In this document: one piece after another, positions 20,452 through 31,195 of the stretch | Numbering within the stretch: the first letter of the stretch is position 1 | Layout: the number at the start of each line of letters is the position of its first letter | Source: Bacteroidota bacterium | Lineage (GTDB): Bacteria > Bacteroidota > Bacteroidia > Bacteroidales > JAAUTT01 | DNA length: 64,000 bases | NCBI GenBank assembly: GCA_030706405.1 | Contig: JAUZOO010000009.1 | Location: 124,001-188,000 of the forward strand | Direction of reading: 5' to 3' | The notes under the pieces: model-generated | What the model saw: only the letters and a program-made list of their open reading frames with translations | Told to the model about the DNA's origin: nothing | Database searches by the model: none | Made by a program: the position numbers and the translations under genes

Positions 20452-21000
20452 ATGGGCTTTGATATTAATGAATATTTTGCGGTTTTGGCAGGAACTAATA
20501 GTTTACTTTCTTATAAAGGAAAGGTTACTATACAGGTTGTTAGTAGCCTTTTAGATGAAGTGGAAAGAAAATTAACTGAATTAGACGAAGAGCCAAGGAT
20601 TCGTAAAAAAGTTTATAATATTTTGGTAGAATGCCTGCAAAATTTGTATCATCATGTTGAAGATGTTGCATTGCCTGGAGAAATTTTGGAGGAAGGAAAT
20701 ATGGCTATTTTGGTGATAAAAAAAGTGGATAATCAATATAAAATAACTACTGGTAATTTTGTTCGTGTTAAACGGATAAAACCGCTTAAAAGTAAAATTG
20801 ATAAGATTAATTCGCTTACCCAAGATGAAATCAAGGACATGTATAAATTTATACTCAACCATCAGCGCTTAAACGTGAAGGGTGGTGGAGGTCTTGGTCT
20901 TTTGGATATTGCCCGGAGAACTGGAAATAAGTTTGATTATACTTTTCATGTAATAGATGAGCGGTATAATTTTTTTAATTTGGATGTGTATGTTTCTTAA
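20452..21000 (+). CDS. SiaB-family (DUF6272) histidine kinase-like/serine kinase protein
   Basis: KKVYNILVECLQNLYHH (ATPase N-box-like), GGGGLGLLDIARRTGNKFDYTFHVID (G-box); followed directly by a SiaC-like gene. Confidence 0.8.
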   Translation: MGFDINEYFAVLAGTNSLLSYKGKVTIQVVSSLLDEVERKLTELDEEPRIRKKVYNILVECLQNLYHHVEDVALPGEILEEGNMAILVIKKVDNQYKITTGNFVRVKRIKPLKSKIDKINSLTQDEIKDMYKFILNHQRLNVKGGGGLGLLDIARRTGNKFDYTFHVIDERYNFFNLDVYVS

Positions 21001-21025
21001 GTAAAGAAATAAAGAATTAGCGATT

Positions 21026-21403
21026 ATGGAATCACTTCTAATTGAAGGAACTGCGAAAACACCAACCGTACGTTTTGATGCAAATCAAGGTTTGGTGGAG
21101 ATTAAGGGAAGGTCTATTCCCGAGAATTCAATCGAATTTTATAAACCATTGGTGGATTGGCTTGAGACTTATTCTAAAGAAGCCAAGCCTCAAACAAAGG
21201 TTAATATCCAACTGGAATATTTTAATACCAGTTCATCCAAATGTATTCTTGATGTGTTTAAGAAACTGGAGACGGTTTATAAGAATAACCGGGAAGTTGT
21301 AATTAACTGGTATTATGAAGAGGATGATGAAGATATGCTCGAAGCAGGAGAGGATTATGAATCTATAATCCGGGTTCCTTTCAAAATGATAGAGATTGTA
21401 TAA
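21026..21403 (+). CDS. SiaC-family (DUF1987) regulatory phosphoprotein
   Basis: TPTVRFDANQGLVEIKGRSIPENSIEFYKPLVDWLETY...LEYFNTSSSKCILDVFKKLE is the DUF1987/SiaC pattern. Confidence 0.87.
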   Translation: MESLLIEGTAKTPTVRFDANQGLVEIKGRSIPENSIEFYKPLVDWLETYSKEAKPQTKVNIQLEYFNTSSSKCILDVFKKLETVYKNNREVVINWYYEEDDEDMLEAGEDYESIIRVPFKMIEIV

Positions 21404-21419
21404 TAAAATTATTAAGGTG

Positions 21420-24400
21420 TCAGTTAATTTCGTTGGTACCTGTTAACTTTTCGATAAATTGCTCGGCCTTGTCGAGCAATTTTTTTATAACCCTGTAGTA
21501 AAGAAATCCGTATCCGATAGCAATAGTTCCCCAGATAACCATTAGGTTTACCCATAACGTATCTATATAGTATCCAAAAATCATTTTGCGTGGAGCGTAA
21601 AAGTGGGCTTTAACCATCGGGTATTCAGGGTCTAAATAAATAGGATTCTCTTTTTGAAAAAGTTCACCCTTGAATTCTACAATCCGATCTACATCGTTGC
21701 GGTTGGTTACAAATTCAGTAAGTTTTTCGTTGTAGTAGTGTTGCTTCAGATATTGCAATTTTTCTTTAAGCTCAGGAGTTTGTTCCATGTCATAAACAAT
21801 ACTATCTTTCTCGTCGCTGGCTTTGTTGTATATTTTTATGTAATATTTGTTAAGTTGTGAAAGATAGATATTAGTCTTCGTTAGTAAAGCAGACGTAATT
21901 TGTTTATTGTTAAGTTTTTCGATATCGTTGAATTTGAGTAAAGGGTTAACATCATTTTCTTTTTGTAATTCGTTAGCGAGTATCTTCAGGTTGTTGTTAA
22001 ATTTTTCGGAATTCTCCGGATGATTCATTTGCAGTGTTAAATAATCGACTTTATTTTTGAGGTTTTTTACCCAGAAGTTCTTTTTGAATTCGGCCATGCT
22101 CATGGCTTTTTCGTAAGGATAAAAGAGCTTTTCGTAATCATTTTCTGCAAATTGATGAACTGCCAAGGCCTCATAGGCCCAACGCGCAGTGATTAATTCT
22201 CCGTAAAAAGGAACAAACTGGGGATTAGATATGGCTGGGTTTAGCCGGTCGTATTTAACAATAACTCCGCTGAGTATGATTTGAGGTATGACCAGAAACG
22301 GAATCAAAATATAAATGGTAACAACCGTTTTAAAGCTATCGGAAATGATGAGCCCTACAATGTTAGCTACTGCCCACGAACTAAAAAGGACAAGCCAATA
22401 CACTCCAAACATTCCTTTTATTTGAATGATGGAATTTCCAGCCAATACAAAAAGAAATGCCTGTATTGTCGAAATAATAAACAAAACGGTAATTTTCGAT
22501 AACAGGTAACCCGACCAGCTTAGGTTAAGAAAAGCTTCACGATTGAGGATTTTCCGGTCCTTGATAATCTCTTCTGCACTTACTGACAATCCTATGAAAA
22601 TGGCGATAACCACCGACATGAATATATAAACCGGAAGATTACTGTTGCTACCAAACGTGTAGTCGGATTGATAAGAAACATTAAAATATCGGATTAAAAA
22701 CGACAGGATAATAGCTAATACGGGAGGTTCTAAAATGTTTATAATTAGATATTGGGTATTGGCTAATTTTGATAAAATATCCCGTTTTACAAATACCTGA
22801 AATTGTTTGAAGAACCCGGGGATTTTGAAAGAAGCCTTAGGTATTTCAGCTTGAATAGAGGAAAGAGTGTGCTTGGCCTTAACGTATTTTTCAAAATGAA
22901 GACTCCATTCCTTGGGCGTTATTTTTCTGGTAAGTGTTATTTTACCATATTCATCGAGCACTCGCGATTCGATAATATTGAAAAGTTGTTCGGGATTAAC
23001 ATTTCCACAGATGTGGCATTCGCTTTCGTTCCAGTTGGCGTGATGTATTTTCGATTTAAAATAGATGATAGATTCAATGGGGTCGCCGTCGTAAATCAGA
23101 TAACCGCCGGTGTCGAGCAGCAGTAACTTATCAAACATTTTAAAAATATCCGACGATGGCTGGTGGATGACCGCAAATACAAGTTTCCCTTTTAACGATA
23201 AGTCCTTTAGCAGGTCCATGATATTCTCCGAATCGCGCGACGATAGCCCTGAAGTTGGTTCGTCGAGGAATAAGATGCTAGGCTCGCGGATGAGTTCAAG
23301 GGCAATGTTAAGACGTTTGCGCTGTCCTCCGCTTATTTTTTTGTTTAACGGCGAGCCAACTTTCATATCTTTAATGTCACATAAGCCGATGTTGTTGAGC
23401 ATATCGTAAACCAAGTCGGTTACCTCGTTGTTGGTTTTATCGTCGAAACAGAGCAGGGCATTGTAATACAGGTTTTCGAAAACGGTGAGCTCTTCGATAA
23501 GCAGATCGTCCTGCGAAACATAACCGATAATTCCTTCAATCTTATGCTTTTCGGAATGGATGTTAATCCCGTTTACATAAACATAGCCTGACGACGGAGC
23601 TTTCGAACCGTTTAGTACACTAAGTAAGGTTGATTTTCCCGAACCGCTGGCCCCCATAATACCTACAAGTTTGCCCGATTCCTCGGTAAAGTTCATTTTT
23701 TGAAGTCCAATGGCTCCGCCTTTGAATTTATATTCGAGGTCTTTTACTTTAAACAGGAGCTTAGAGTCTTGCAGTTCATCATAGAAAAAGGCTACTACAT
23801 CGCTATAATAAATGGGTTTAATTTGCGGGTTGCGGATACTCGAACCGTTGGTAAATACATAAATTCTGTCGCTAGCCAGCAATTGTCCGTTAAGGTACAA
23901 CTCTCCATTGCCTGTGTAACGGATGAGGAACATGTTAACGCTTGCAATTTGTAAAACATTCACTTCGCCTTCGAGCAATTCAGAATAAAAATGCCGCGTT
24001 GCACTGTTAGCGTAGTTGTTATTACTACTGATAGATACAATCTTGTTGGAATCGGGTAGCTGATCTGAGGTGTTTAATACAAAGTTGCGAATCAGTTCAA
24101 ATTCGTGAAGGGGAATGTTGAAAATATCTGATACCGTGGTGATAAATTGAAGTTCTTGCTCCGCAATGGTTTCTTGTGCCGGAATGTCCGATTTGATAAG
24201 TTCAAGAAGTTGAACCAGAACGAATATTTTCTGTTTTTGAGTGAGTTCTTCGTTAATTTCGGTACAAATGAGCAATACTCTTACGGAGCTTGATGAAGTC
24301 CGTTTATTGCTGCGGGCAACCTCCGATAGTTTTTGTTGATGTTTGGCATGATAATCATCAAAAAATTTAAGATATTCTTGTACAATCTTAGAGTTGAGCT

Positions 24401-24509
24401 GGCGTTTTAAGAAATTTTCGACCAACGTGCGTTGGTCGTGCCGGTTACTTTGAGGGCGCGAAATAATTGCAAACAACTGCATTAACGCTTTCAGGATTTG
24501 TTCACTCAT
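21420..24509 (-). CDS. ABCG-type ABC transporter, fused ATPase-permease with N-terminal helical (TerB-like?) extension
   Basis: GIMGASGSGKSTLLSVLNG (Walker A), SGGQRKRLNIALELIREPSILFLDEPTSGLSSRDS (signature/Walker B), C-terminal TM segments and long extracytoplasmic insertion. Confidence 0.9.
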   Translation of the reverse strand: MSEQILKALMQLFAIISRPQSNRHDQRTLVENFLKRQLNSKIVQEYLKFFDDYHAKHQQKLSEVARSNKRTSSSSVRVLLICTEINEELTQKQKIFVLVQLLELIKSDIPAQETIAEQELQFITTVSDIFNIPLHEFELIRNFVLNTSDQLPDSNKIVSISSNNNYANSATRHFYSELLEGEVNVLQIASVNMFLIRYTGNGELYLNGQLLASDRIYVFTNGSSIRNPQIKPIYYSDVVAFFYDELQDSKLLFKVKDLEYKFKGGAIGLQKMNFTEESGKLVGIMGASGSGKSTLLSVLNGSKAPSSGYVYVNGINIHSEKHKIEGIIGYVSQDDLLIEELTVFENLYYNALLCFDDKTNNEVTDLVYDMLNNIGLCDIKDMKVGSPLNKKISGGQRKRLNIALELIREPSILFLDEPTSGLSSRDSENIMDLLKDLSLKGKLVFAVIHQPSSDIFKMFDKLLLLDTGGYLIYDGDPIESIIYFKSKIHHANWNESECHICGNVNPEQLFNIIESRVLDEYGKITLTRKITPKEWSLHFEKYVKAKHTLSSIQAEIPKASFKIPGFFKQFQVFVKRDILSKLANTQYLIINILEPPVLAIILSFLIRYFNVSYQSDYTFGSNSNLPVYIFMSVVIAIFIGLSVSAEEIIKDRKILNREAFLNLSWSGYLLSKITVLFIISTIQAFLFVLAGNSIIQIKGMFGVYWLVLFSSWAVANIVGLIISDSFKTVVTIYILIPFLVIPQIILSGVIVKYDRLNPAISNPQFVPFYGELITARWAYEALAVHQFAENDYEKLFYPYEKAMSMAEFKKNFWVKNLKNKVDYLTLQMNHPENSEKFNNNLKILANELQKENDVNPLLKFNDIEKLNNKQITSALLTKTNIYLSQLNKYYIKIYNKASDEKDSIVYDMEQTPELKEKLQYLKQHYYNEKLTEFVTNRNDVDRIVEFKGELFQKENPIYLDPEYPMVKAHFYAPRKMIFGYYIDTLWVNLMVIWGTIAIGYGFLYYRVIKKLLDKAEQFIEKLTGTNEIN

Positions 24510-24753
24510 AACAGCTGACTATCTTCTAAAATCAAAAAAACGAATTTACAATGCTATCCTCCTAACGGGTAGCAGGAGTTAGCAAATGGATTTACGAATA
24601 TAGTTTTATTTTGAATTTTTTCGACATTGTCAGACGAAAGGCTGCAAGGTAAACACATCTATTCGTCTAATCCGTAGTTTGAAAACTTGTATCTAATTAC
24701 TTATAATTTAATGTTTTTTAGGGGTTTAATACGGTTATTGGAGAAAGACGAAT

Positions 24754-26937
24754 CTATAAATTGGAGGAAATGAACTCAGTCATTTTTTTATAAAGGTTAG
24801 AACGGGTGTTTCCTCCATAAATGCTGTGGTTTTTATCGGGATAGATGGCCATATCGAAGTCCTTCCCGGCCTGTATGAGTTTTTCGGAGAATACCATCGA
24901 GTTTTGTAGATGAACGTTATCGTCGGCAGAACCATGGATGAGCAGGAATTTTCCTGTCAGTTTGTCGGCAAAATTGATCGGAGAATTGTTGTCATATCCT
25001 TTGGGGTTTTCTTCCGGGGTACGCATAAACCGTTCAGTGTAAACCGAGTCGTAGAATCTCCAATTGGTTACAGGGGCAACGGCAATCCCCATTCTGAAAA
25101 GTCCGTTGCCTTTGGTCATGCAAAGCGAGCTCATATAACCACCATAGCTCCATCCGAAAATTCCGATGCGGGCTCCGTCCACGTAAGGCAGCGATGCGAG
25201 GTAGCGGGCTGCGTTGAGCTGGTCTTCGGTTTCGAGTTTGCCAAGTCGCATATAAGTGCATTTTTTGAAGGTTTCGCCCCGTCCGTCGGTGCCGCGATTG
25301 TCCACGCAAACAACCATATAGCCTTTCTGGGCAAGCAATTCAAACCAAGCACCTCTGTCGTCCCATTCGTTTTTCACAATTTGAGATTCGGGACCACCGT
25401 AAACATACATGAACACCGGATATTTTTTTGACGGGTCGAATCCTGCTGGTTTTATAGCATAAGCGTTCAGTAAAATGTTATCGGAGGTTGGGATGGTTAT
25501 GAACTCTTTTTTGACAAACCCAAATTCGTTGATCCGCGTTGCAAGGTCTTTATTGTCTTCCAAGGTCCTGATTTGATTTCCATTTTCCGAATATAGCGTC
25601 GTTTGTGGTGGGGTATTAGCGTCCGACCAGGTGTTTATAAAATATTTGAATGAGTGGCTGAACTCAGCTTTGTTGAAACCTCTTTGTTTCGATAGTTTTA
25701 ACTTTCCTAAGCCGTCGGCTCCGATGACATAAACGTCGCGTTCAAGGGGCGAGGATTCGGTGCTGGTGAAATAGATGGTGCCTGATTTTTGGTTAATTCC
25801 CAGCAGTTCATCAATATCAAAATTTCCTTTGGTGACTTGGTTTACGAGCTTACCATCCATCGAATATCGATACAAGTGGTTAAAGCCATCGCGTTCGCTG
25901 AATACGAGGAAATGTTTTTGATCGTTCATAAAGGTTATAAAGTTATCGGTGACCTGCGAGATGAAGTATTTGTTGGAGTCGGAATATATTTTGTTCGATT
26001 TTCCGGAAACTGCATCGGCAAGCAATACGTCGATTTTATTTTGGAGCCTGTTTAGCTGAAGGATGCAGAGTTTGGCGGCATCAGCACTCCATTTAATTCG
26101 CGGGATGTATTGATCTTTTTCTTTGCCTACGTCCATTGTCGAAGTTTTTTGAGAGCCAAAATCAAAAACATGAACGCTCACCACTGAATTTTCTTCGCCA
26201 GCTTTTGGGTATTTATAGCTGTAAAGGGTAGGATATAGATCGTTGTAAATAGGTAATGTATACATTTTAACACGGCTTTCGTCAAAACGCATATAGGCAA
26301 GTTTTAAGCCATCTGGCGACCACTCGAATCCTTTCGAAAAGCTGAACTCTTCTTCATAAACCCAATCGGGCGCACCGTTAATGATTTCGTTAAACTTGCC
26401 ATCATTGGTTATCTGGGTCTCTTTCCATGTTTTTAGGTCAACTATATAAATGTTGTTGTCTCTTACAAAAGCTACTTTATCGCCGGCAGGGGAGAGGTTG
26501 GCAAGTTGCTGTTTCCCGTTTTGTGAAATAGCTTTTAAAGTTTTTGTTTTAATATCAAACAAATAGTAATCAGCCACAAACGAATGCCGATAAATGGATT
26601 CTTCGTTGGTAGATATTAATATTTTTTCTTCGTTATTGCTGAATTCGTACCCCGACAGATCTGAAATTCCGTTTTTTTGTTTCCAGTCAGCCGAAAATAG
26701 GGTATCTATTGTCCGGCCGTCGGCATACCGGTGACGGATGATGTATTTCTCGTCATCAAGAACGGTGTAATGCTCCCCGTCTTTCATCGACCGGATTTCG
26801 TCTATTGTTTTGGGATAAAACAGGCGACTGGAAACCGCATCGTCGATCTGAATTTTTTTTGGAGCAGGTTGTGCTGGCAAATATTGAGTTAAAGAGATGG
26901 CAGATGTTGCAAGAAATAGCACTATTTTATTCAACAT
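24754..26937 (-). CDS. S9 family prolyl oligopeptidase (dipeptidyl peptidase IV-like)
   Basis: GIFGWSYGGYMSSLCMTKGNGLFRMGIAVAPVTNWRFYDSVYTERFM...LLIHGSADDNVHLQN. Likely start MLNKIVLFLATSAIS at 26937 (signal peptide). Confidence 0.94.
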   Translation of the reverse strand: MLNKIVLFLATSAISLTQYLPAQPAPKKIQIDDAVSSRLFYPKTIDEIRSMKDGEHYTVLDDEKYIIRHRYADGRTIDTLFSADWKQKNGISDLSGYEFSNNEEKILISTNEESIYRHSFVADYYLFDIKTKTLKAISQNGKQQLANLSPAGDKVAFVRDNNIYIVDLKTWKETQITNDGKFNEIINGAPDWVYEEEFSFSKGFEWSPDGLKLAYMRFDESRVKMYTLPIYNDLYPTLYSYKYPKAGEENSVVSVHVFDFGSQKTSTMDVGKEKDQYIPRIKWSADAAKLCILQLNRLQNKIDVLLADAVSGKSNKIYSDSNKYFISQVTDNFITFMNDQKHFLVFSERDGFNHLYRYSMDGKLVNQVTKGNFDIDELLGINQKSGTIYFTSTESSPLERDVYVIGADGLGKLKLSKQRGFNKAEFSHSFKYFINTWSDANTPPQTTLYSENGNQIRTLEDNKDLATRINEFGFVKKEFITIPTSDNILLNAYAIKPAGFDPSKKYPVFMYVYGGPESQIVKNEWDDRGAWFELLAQKGYMVVCVDNRGTDGRGETFKKCTYMRLGKLETEDQLNAARYLASLPYVDGARIGIFGWSYGGYMSSLCMTKGNGLFRMGIAVAPVTNWRFYDSVYTERFMRTPEENPKGYDNNSPINFADKLTGKFLLIHGSADDNVHLQNSMVFSEKLIQAGKDFDMAIYPDKNHSIYGGNTRSNLYKKMTEFISSNL

Positions 26938-27051
26938 AAAGCAAATATTAATAATTAAACGAGTTTTATCCGTAAATCCGCATTGTTCGTGAAATCGGAG
27001 ATCCTTATTTTCGGAGATAAATATAAGTATTCTCTGTAAGGAATAAATAGT

Positions 27052-27059
27052 TATCTTTG
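27052..27059 (+). promoter_or_regulatory. -7 promoter element TATCTTTG upstream of thrS
   Basis: ttatctttgcg 28 nt upstream of the probable thrS ATG at 27087. Confidence 0.45.
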
Positions 27060-27086
27060 CGTACTTTTTTTGTAAAAAATTCAACA

Positions 27087-29027
27087 ATGATAAAGATTAC
27101 GTTACCTGACCAATCGGTTCGAGAATACCAGGAAGGTGTTACCGGGTACGAAATAGCCTCAAGCCTGAGCAACAGTCTGGCTAAAGAAGTCCTTGCCATA
27201 ACCGTTAATGGCGAAGTTTGGGACGTTACCCGTCCCATTAAAACAGACGCTTCTATAAAATTGCATAAATGGGACGATGCCGAAGGAAAACATGCTTTCT
27301 GGCATTCCTCAGCCCACCTTATGGCCGAAGCGCTCGAAGCGCTTTACCCCGGAGTGAAATTTGGTATTGGTCCGGCCATCGAAAACGGGTTCTATTATGA
27401 TATTGATCTCGGAGAGCAATCTATTTCGGATACAGATCTTCCGAAGATTGAAGCTAAAATGCTGGAACTGGCCAGAACCAAAGCGCCCTACGTGCGTACC
27501 GAAGTAAGCAAGGCCGACGCCATGACTTTTTTCGGGGGTAAGGGCGAAATTTATAAGACAGAACTCATCTCCGAACTTGCAGATGGTACCATCTCGTTTT
27601 ATAAGCAAGGTAATTTTACCGACCTTTGCCGTGGACCGCATTTGCCCGAAACCGGTCTTATTAAAGCCATAAAATTACTTAGTGTAGCAGGTGCTTACTG
27701 GCGAGGAAGTGAAAAGAACAAACAACTTACACGTATTTATGGTATCTCGTTTCCGAAGCAAAAAATGCTCGACGAATACCTCGAACTTCTTGAACAGGCT
27801 AAACTGCGTGACCACCGTAAACTGGGCAAAGAACTCGAATTGTTTGCCTTCTCTCAGAAAGTAGGACAGGGGTTACCTCTGTGGTTGCCTAAAGGTGCCA
27901 AACTACGGGAAAATTTAGAGCTTTTTCTTCGTAAGGTTCAACGTGAATATGGTTACGACCAGGTAATAACCCCGCATATAGGTAACAAGGAACTTTATGT
28001 GACATCCGGTCATTACGAAAAATATGGGAAAGATTCGTTCCAGCCCATCACCACACCGGCCGAAGGCGAAGAATTTTTGCTCAAACCGATGAACTGCCCG
28101 CACCACTGTGAGATTTATAAAACTAAACCTCGGTCGTACAAGGATTTACCATTGCGCTTTGCCGAGTTTGGTACAGTTTATCGTTACGAACAAAGTGGTG
28201 AACTTCACGGATTAACGCGGGTTCGTGGTTTTACCCAAGATGATGCCCATCTTTTTTGCCGTCCGGATCAGATTAAAGAAGAATTCTGCAAGGTTATTGA
28301 TATTATCTTCAGAATTTTTAAGGCACTTGATTTTAAGGATTTTATAGCACAAGTATCGTTGCGCGATCCTAATAACAAGGAAAAATATATTGGTAGCGAC
28401 GAAAACTGGGAAAAGGCCGAATCGGCAATCATCGAAGCTGCTGCCGAAAAAGGACTAAATACCATTGTAGAATATGGCGAAGCTGCTTTTTATGGACCCA
28501 AACTCGACTTCATGGTGAAGGATGCTATCGGCCGCAAATGGCAGCTCGGAACTATTCAGGTGGACTACAATCTTCCGGAACGTTTTGAATTGGAATATGT
28601 TGGTGCCGACAATCAACGCCATCGTCCGGTGATGATTCACCGTGCACCGTTTGGTTCAATGGAACGTTTTGTAGCGGTTTTACTTGAACATACCGCCGGG
28701 AAATTCCCGCTTTGGCTTACTCCCGATCAGGTTGTGGTATTGCCTATTAGCGAAAAATATGAGGATTACGCAAAAAAAGTTTTTACTTTTCTAAATAATT
28801 GCGATATTCGCACCTTATTAGACGACCGCAACGAAAAAATAGGTAAGAAAATCAGGGACAACGAGTTAAAACGTATTCCATACCTGCTCATCGTAGGCGA
28901 AAAAGAAGCTGAAAGTGAATCCGTTGCAGTTCGTAAACAAGGCGAAGGCGATAAAGGCTCGATGACATTGAAAGAATTTGCCAGTTTCATCGAAAGCGAA
29001 GTTGCCGGACAATTACAAGAGTTGTAA
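27087..29027 (+). CDS. thrS: Threonine-tRNA ligase
   Basis: TGS domain [110 protein letters not shown] track starts at upstream TTG 27057. Confidence 0.98.
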   Translation: MIKITLPDQSVREYQEGVTGYEIASSLSNSLAKEVLAITVNGEVWDVTRPIKTDASIKLHKWDDAEGKHAFWHSSAHLMAEALEALYPGVKFGIGPAIENGFYYDIDLGEQSISDTDLPKIEAKMLELARTKAPYVRTEVSKADAMTFFGGKGEIYKTELISELADGTISFYKQGNFTDLCRGPHLPETGLIKAIKLLSVAGAYWRGSEKNKQLTRIYGISFPKQKMLDEYLELLEQAKLRDHRKLGKELELFAFSQKVGQGLPLWLPKGAKLRENLELFLRKVQREYGYDQVITPHIGNKELYVTSGHYEKYGKDSFQPITTPAEGEEFLLKPMNCPHHCEIYKTKPRSYKDLPLRFAEFGTVYRYEQSGELHGLTRVRGFTQDDAHLFCRPDQIKEEFCKVIDIIFRIFKALDFKDFIAQVSLRDPNNKEKYIGSDENWEKAESAIIEAAAEKGLNTIVEYGEAAFYGPKLDFMVKDAIGRKWQLGTIQVDYNLPERFELEYVGADNQRHRPVMIHRAPFGSMERFVAVLLEHTAGKFPLWLTPDQVVVLPISEKYEDYAKKVFTFLNNCDIRTLLDDRNEKIGKKIRDNELKRIPYLLIVGEKEAESESVAVRKQGEGDKGSMTLKEFASFIESEVAGQLQEL

Positions 29028-29062
29028 TTAATTTTAAATATTAACCTTAAACTATTAATTAT

Positions 29063-29629
29063 TTGGAAAATAGACCTGCAAGAAGGATGCTGAATTTCGC
29101 CCCTAAAAATCAGGAGGCGAAAAATGCAATTAACGAAAGCATCAGAGCTAAGCAAGTCCGTTTGGTAGGTGAAAACATTGAGAATCCCGGGGTTTTTGCT
29201 ACCAGTGAAGCCCTGAGAATGGCTCGTGAACTTGAGCTCGACCTCGTTGAGATTTCGCCAAATGCCGATCCTCCGGTTTGCAAGATCATCGACTACCAAA
29301 AGTTTCTTTATCAGCAGAAAAAGAAACAAAAAGAGATGAAAGCTAAAACCGTTAAAGTGGTGGTTAAAGAGATTCGTTTCGGACCGAATACCGACGATCA
29401 CGATTACAACTTTAAGCTCAAGCATGCTATAAACTTTTTGGAAGATGGCTCTAAAGTAAAAGCTTTTGTATTTTTCAAAGGCCGCTCAATCCTTTATAAG
29501 GAACAGGGCGAAATCCTGTTGTTGCGTTTCGCTCAGGAACTTGAAGAATATGGAAAAGTAGAACAATTGCCAAAACTTGAAGGAAAGCGAATGATTATGA
29601 CGCTTTCTCCAAAACCAAAGAAGAAATAA
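29063..29629 (+). CDS. infC: Translation initiation factor IF-3
   Basis: [69 protein letters not shown]; non-ATG (TTG) start. Confidence 0.97.
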   Translation: MENRPARRMLNFAPKNQEAKNAINESIRAKQVRLVGENIENPGVFATSEALRMARELELDLVEISPNADPPVCKIIDYQKFLYQQKKKQKEMKAKTVKVVVKEIRFGPNTDDHDYNFKLKHAINFLEDGSKVKAFVFFKGRSILYKEQGEILLLRFAQELEEYGKVEQLPKLEGKRMIMTLSPKPKKK

Positions 29630-29656
29630 TTTTAACAATTATAAATAGTAGTACGA

Positions 29657-29854
29657 ATGCCTAAGACAAAAACAATTTCCGGTGCAAAGAAAAGATTTGT
29701 ACTCACCGGATCAGGAAAGATTAAACGCAAACAAGCATTCAAGCGTCACATTCTGACCAAAAAAACAACAAAACAGAAACGCCGCCTTACCGGTTTCTCG
29801 CTTGTTGCGAAAACAGACGAACGGAATGTTAAGCTTATGTTGTGCATGAAGTAG
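29657..29854 (+). CDS. rpmI: 50S ribosomal protein L35
   Basis: [44 protein letters not shown]. Confidence 0.97.
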   Translation: MPKTKTISGAKKRFVLTGSGKIKRKQAFKRHILTKKTTKQKRRLTGFSLVAKTDERNVKLMLCMK

Positions 29855-29955
29855 TTTATCTTCCAAATCAAATTATTTACTTAGTGTTAAACCAGAATGA
29901 TTAGCCTTTAAGTGTCTGAAATAAACAGACCGCTAACGTTCGAAAAAGAAAAAGT

Positions 29956-30306
29956 ATGCCAAGATCAGTAAATTCAGTTGCATCAAGGGCTCGCAGGAAA
30001 AAAATCCTCAAGCTGACGAAAGGTAACTTCCTTTCGCGTAAAAATGTATGGACCGTAGCCAAGAACACTTGGGAAAAAGGTCAACAATTTGCTTACCGTG
30101 ACCGTAAAGCAAAAAAACGCAGTTTCCGCGGAATGTGGATTCAACGTATCAACGCAGCAGTTCGTCCTTACGATTTGTCGTATTCCGAATTCATCGGCAA
30201 GCTCAACAAAATGGGTGTAGCTTTAAACCGTAAAGTATTGGCCGACCTCGCCATGAATCATCCTCAGGCTTTCGAAGCTGTGGTAAACAAGGTAAAAGGA
30301 GCTTAA
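29956..30306 (+). CDS. rplT: 50S ribosomal protein L20
   Basis: [70 protein letters not shown]. Confidence 0.98.
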   Translation: MPRSVNSVASRARRKKILKLTKGNFLSRKNVWTVAKNTWEKGQQFAYRDRKAKKRSFRGMWIQRINAAVRPYDLSYSEFIGKLNKMGVALNRKVLADLAMNHPQAFEAVVNKVKGA

Positions 30307-30323
30307 TTCTATTGATAAAGCAT

Positions 30324-30356
30324 AAAAATGGGAAGCATTACCGGCTTCCCATTTTT
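30324..30356 (+). terminator. Hairpin terminator after rplT
   Basis: AAAAATGGGAAGC-attaccg-GCTTCCCATTTTT. Confidence 0.85.
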
Positions 30357-30442
30357 TATTTCTTTTAACTTTTTTTAATACCCACGCTTTTATCATCTAA
30401 TTTCAAAATCATTACTTTTATCCAAACTTTATTTCCAAGCGC

Positions 30443-31159
30443 ATGAATATTGCATTAATCGGTTATGGAAAAATGGGCAAAGAAATTGAACAGATTTGCC
30501 TCGAACGCAATCACACCGTTTCTTTAATTATAGACATCAACAATCAGGCTGATTTTACCGTTGAAAATCTTAAGAAAGCCGATGTTGCTATTGAGTTTTC
30601 CAAGCCTGAAACAGCCCTTGCCAATATCCGTAAATGCTTTGAAGCCGATGTGCCTGTTGTTTGTGGAACTACCGGCTGGCTCGAACATTTTGATAGCATT
30701 GTAAAAGAAAGTAACGAATCCGGTAAAGGATTTTTCTATACCTCCAATTATAGCCTTGGCGTTAACATCTTTTTTAAGATGAACCAGTTTTTGGCTAAAA
30801 TCATGAATAACTTTCCGCAATACGAAGTGGAAATGGAAGAAGTTCACCATACCCAAAAACTCGATGCTCCATCTGGAACAGCTATTTCTCTGGCTCACGA
30901 TATTATCAAAGACCTTGACCGGAAGCAAAATTGGCAGCTTGACGGTCAGGATAACGCCGAAGCGCTTAAGATTACTGCCGTCCGCCGTGATACTGTTCCC
31001 GGTATTCATACCGTTAAATATGAATCGCCTGTCGATTTTATTGAAATGACCCACAGTGCTAAAAGTCGTAAAGGTTTTGCCCTCGGAGCTGTAGTGGCTG
31101 CTGAATTTATGGCTGGGAAAAAAGGCGCATTTTCGATGGATGACCTCCTGAAGTTTTAA
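30443..31159 (+). CDS. dapB: 4-hydroxy-tetrahydrodipicolinate reductase
   Basis: MNIALIGYGKMGKEIEQ; CGTTGWLEH; EEVHHTQKLDAPSGTAISLA. Confidence 0.97.
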   Translation: MNIALIGYGKMGKEIEQICLERNHTVSLIIDINNQADFTVENLKKADVAIEFSKPETALANIRKCFEADVPVVCGTTGWLEHFDSIVKESNESGKGFFYTSNYSLGVNIFFKMNQFLAKIMNNFPQYEVEMEEVHHTQKLDAPSGTAISLAHDIIKDLDRKQNWQLDGQDNAEALKITAVRRDTVPGIHTVKYESPVDFIEMTHSAKSRKGFALGAVVAAEFMAGKKGAFSMDDLLKF

Positions 31160-31195
31160 ACATTAGCCCTAAAATAACAGACTAATAATATTATT

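Noticed and set aside
28766-29425. 219-aa antisense ORF across the thrS/infC junction
   Set aside because: Antisense to two highly conserved genes with clear products; composition is a shadow ORF.
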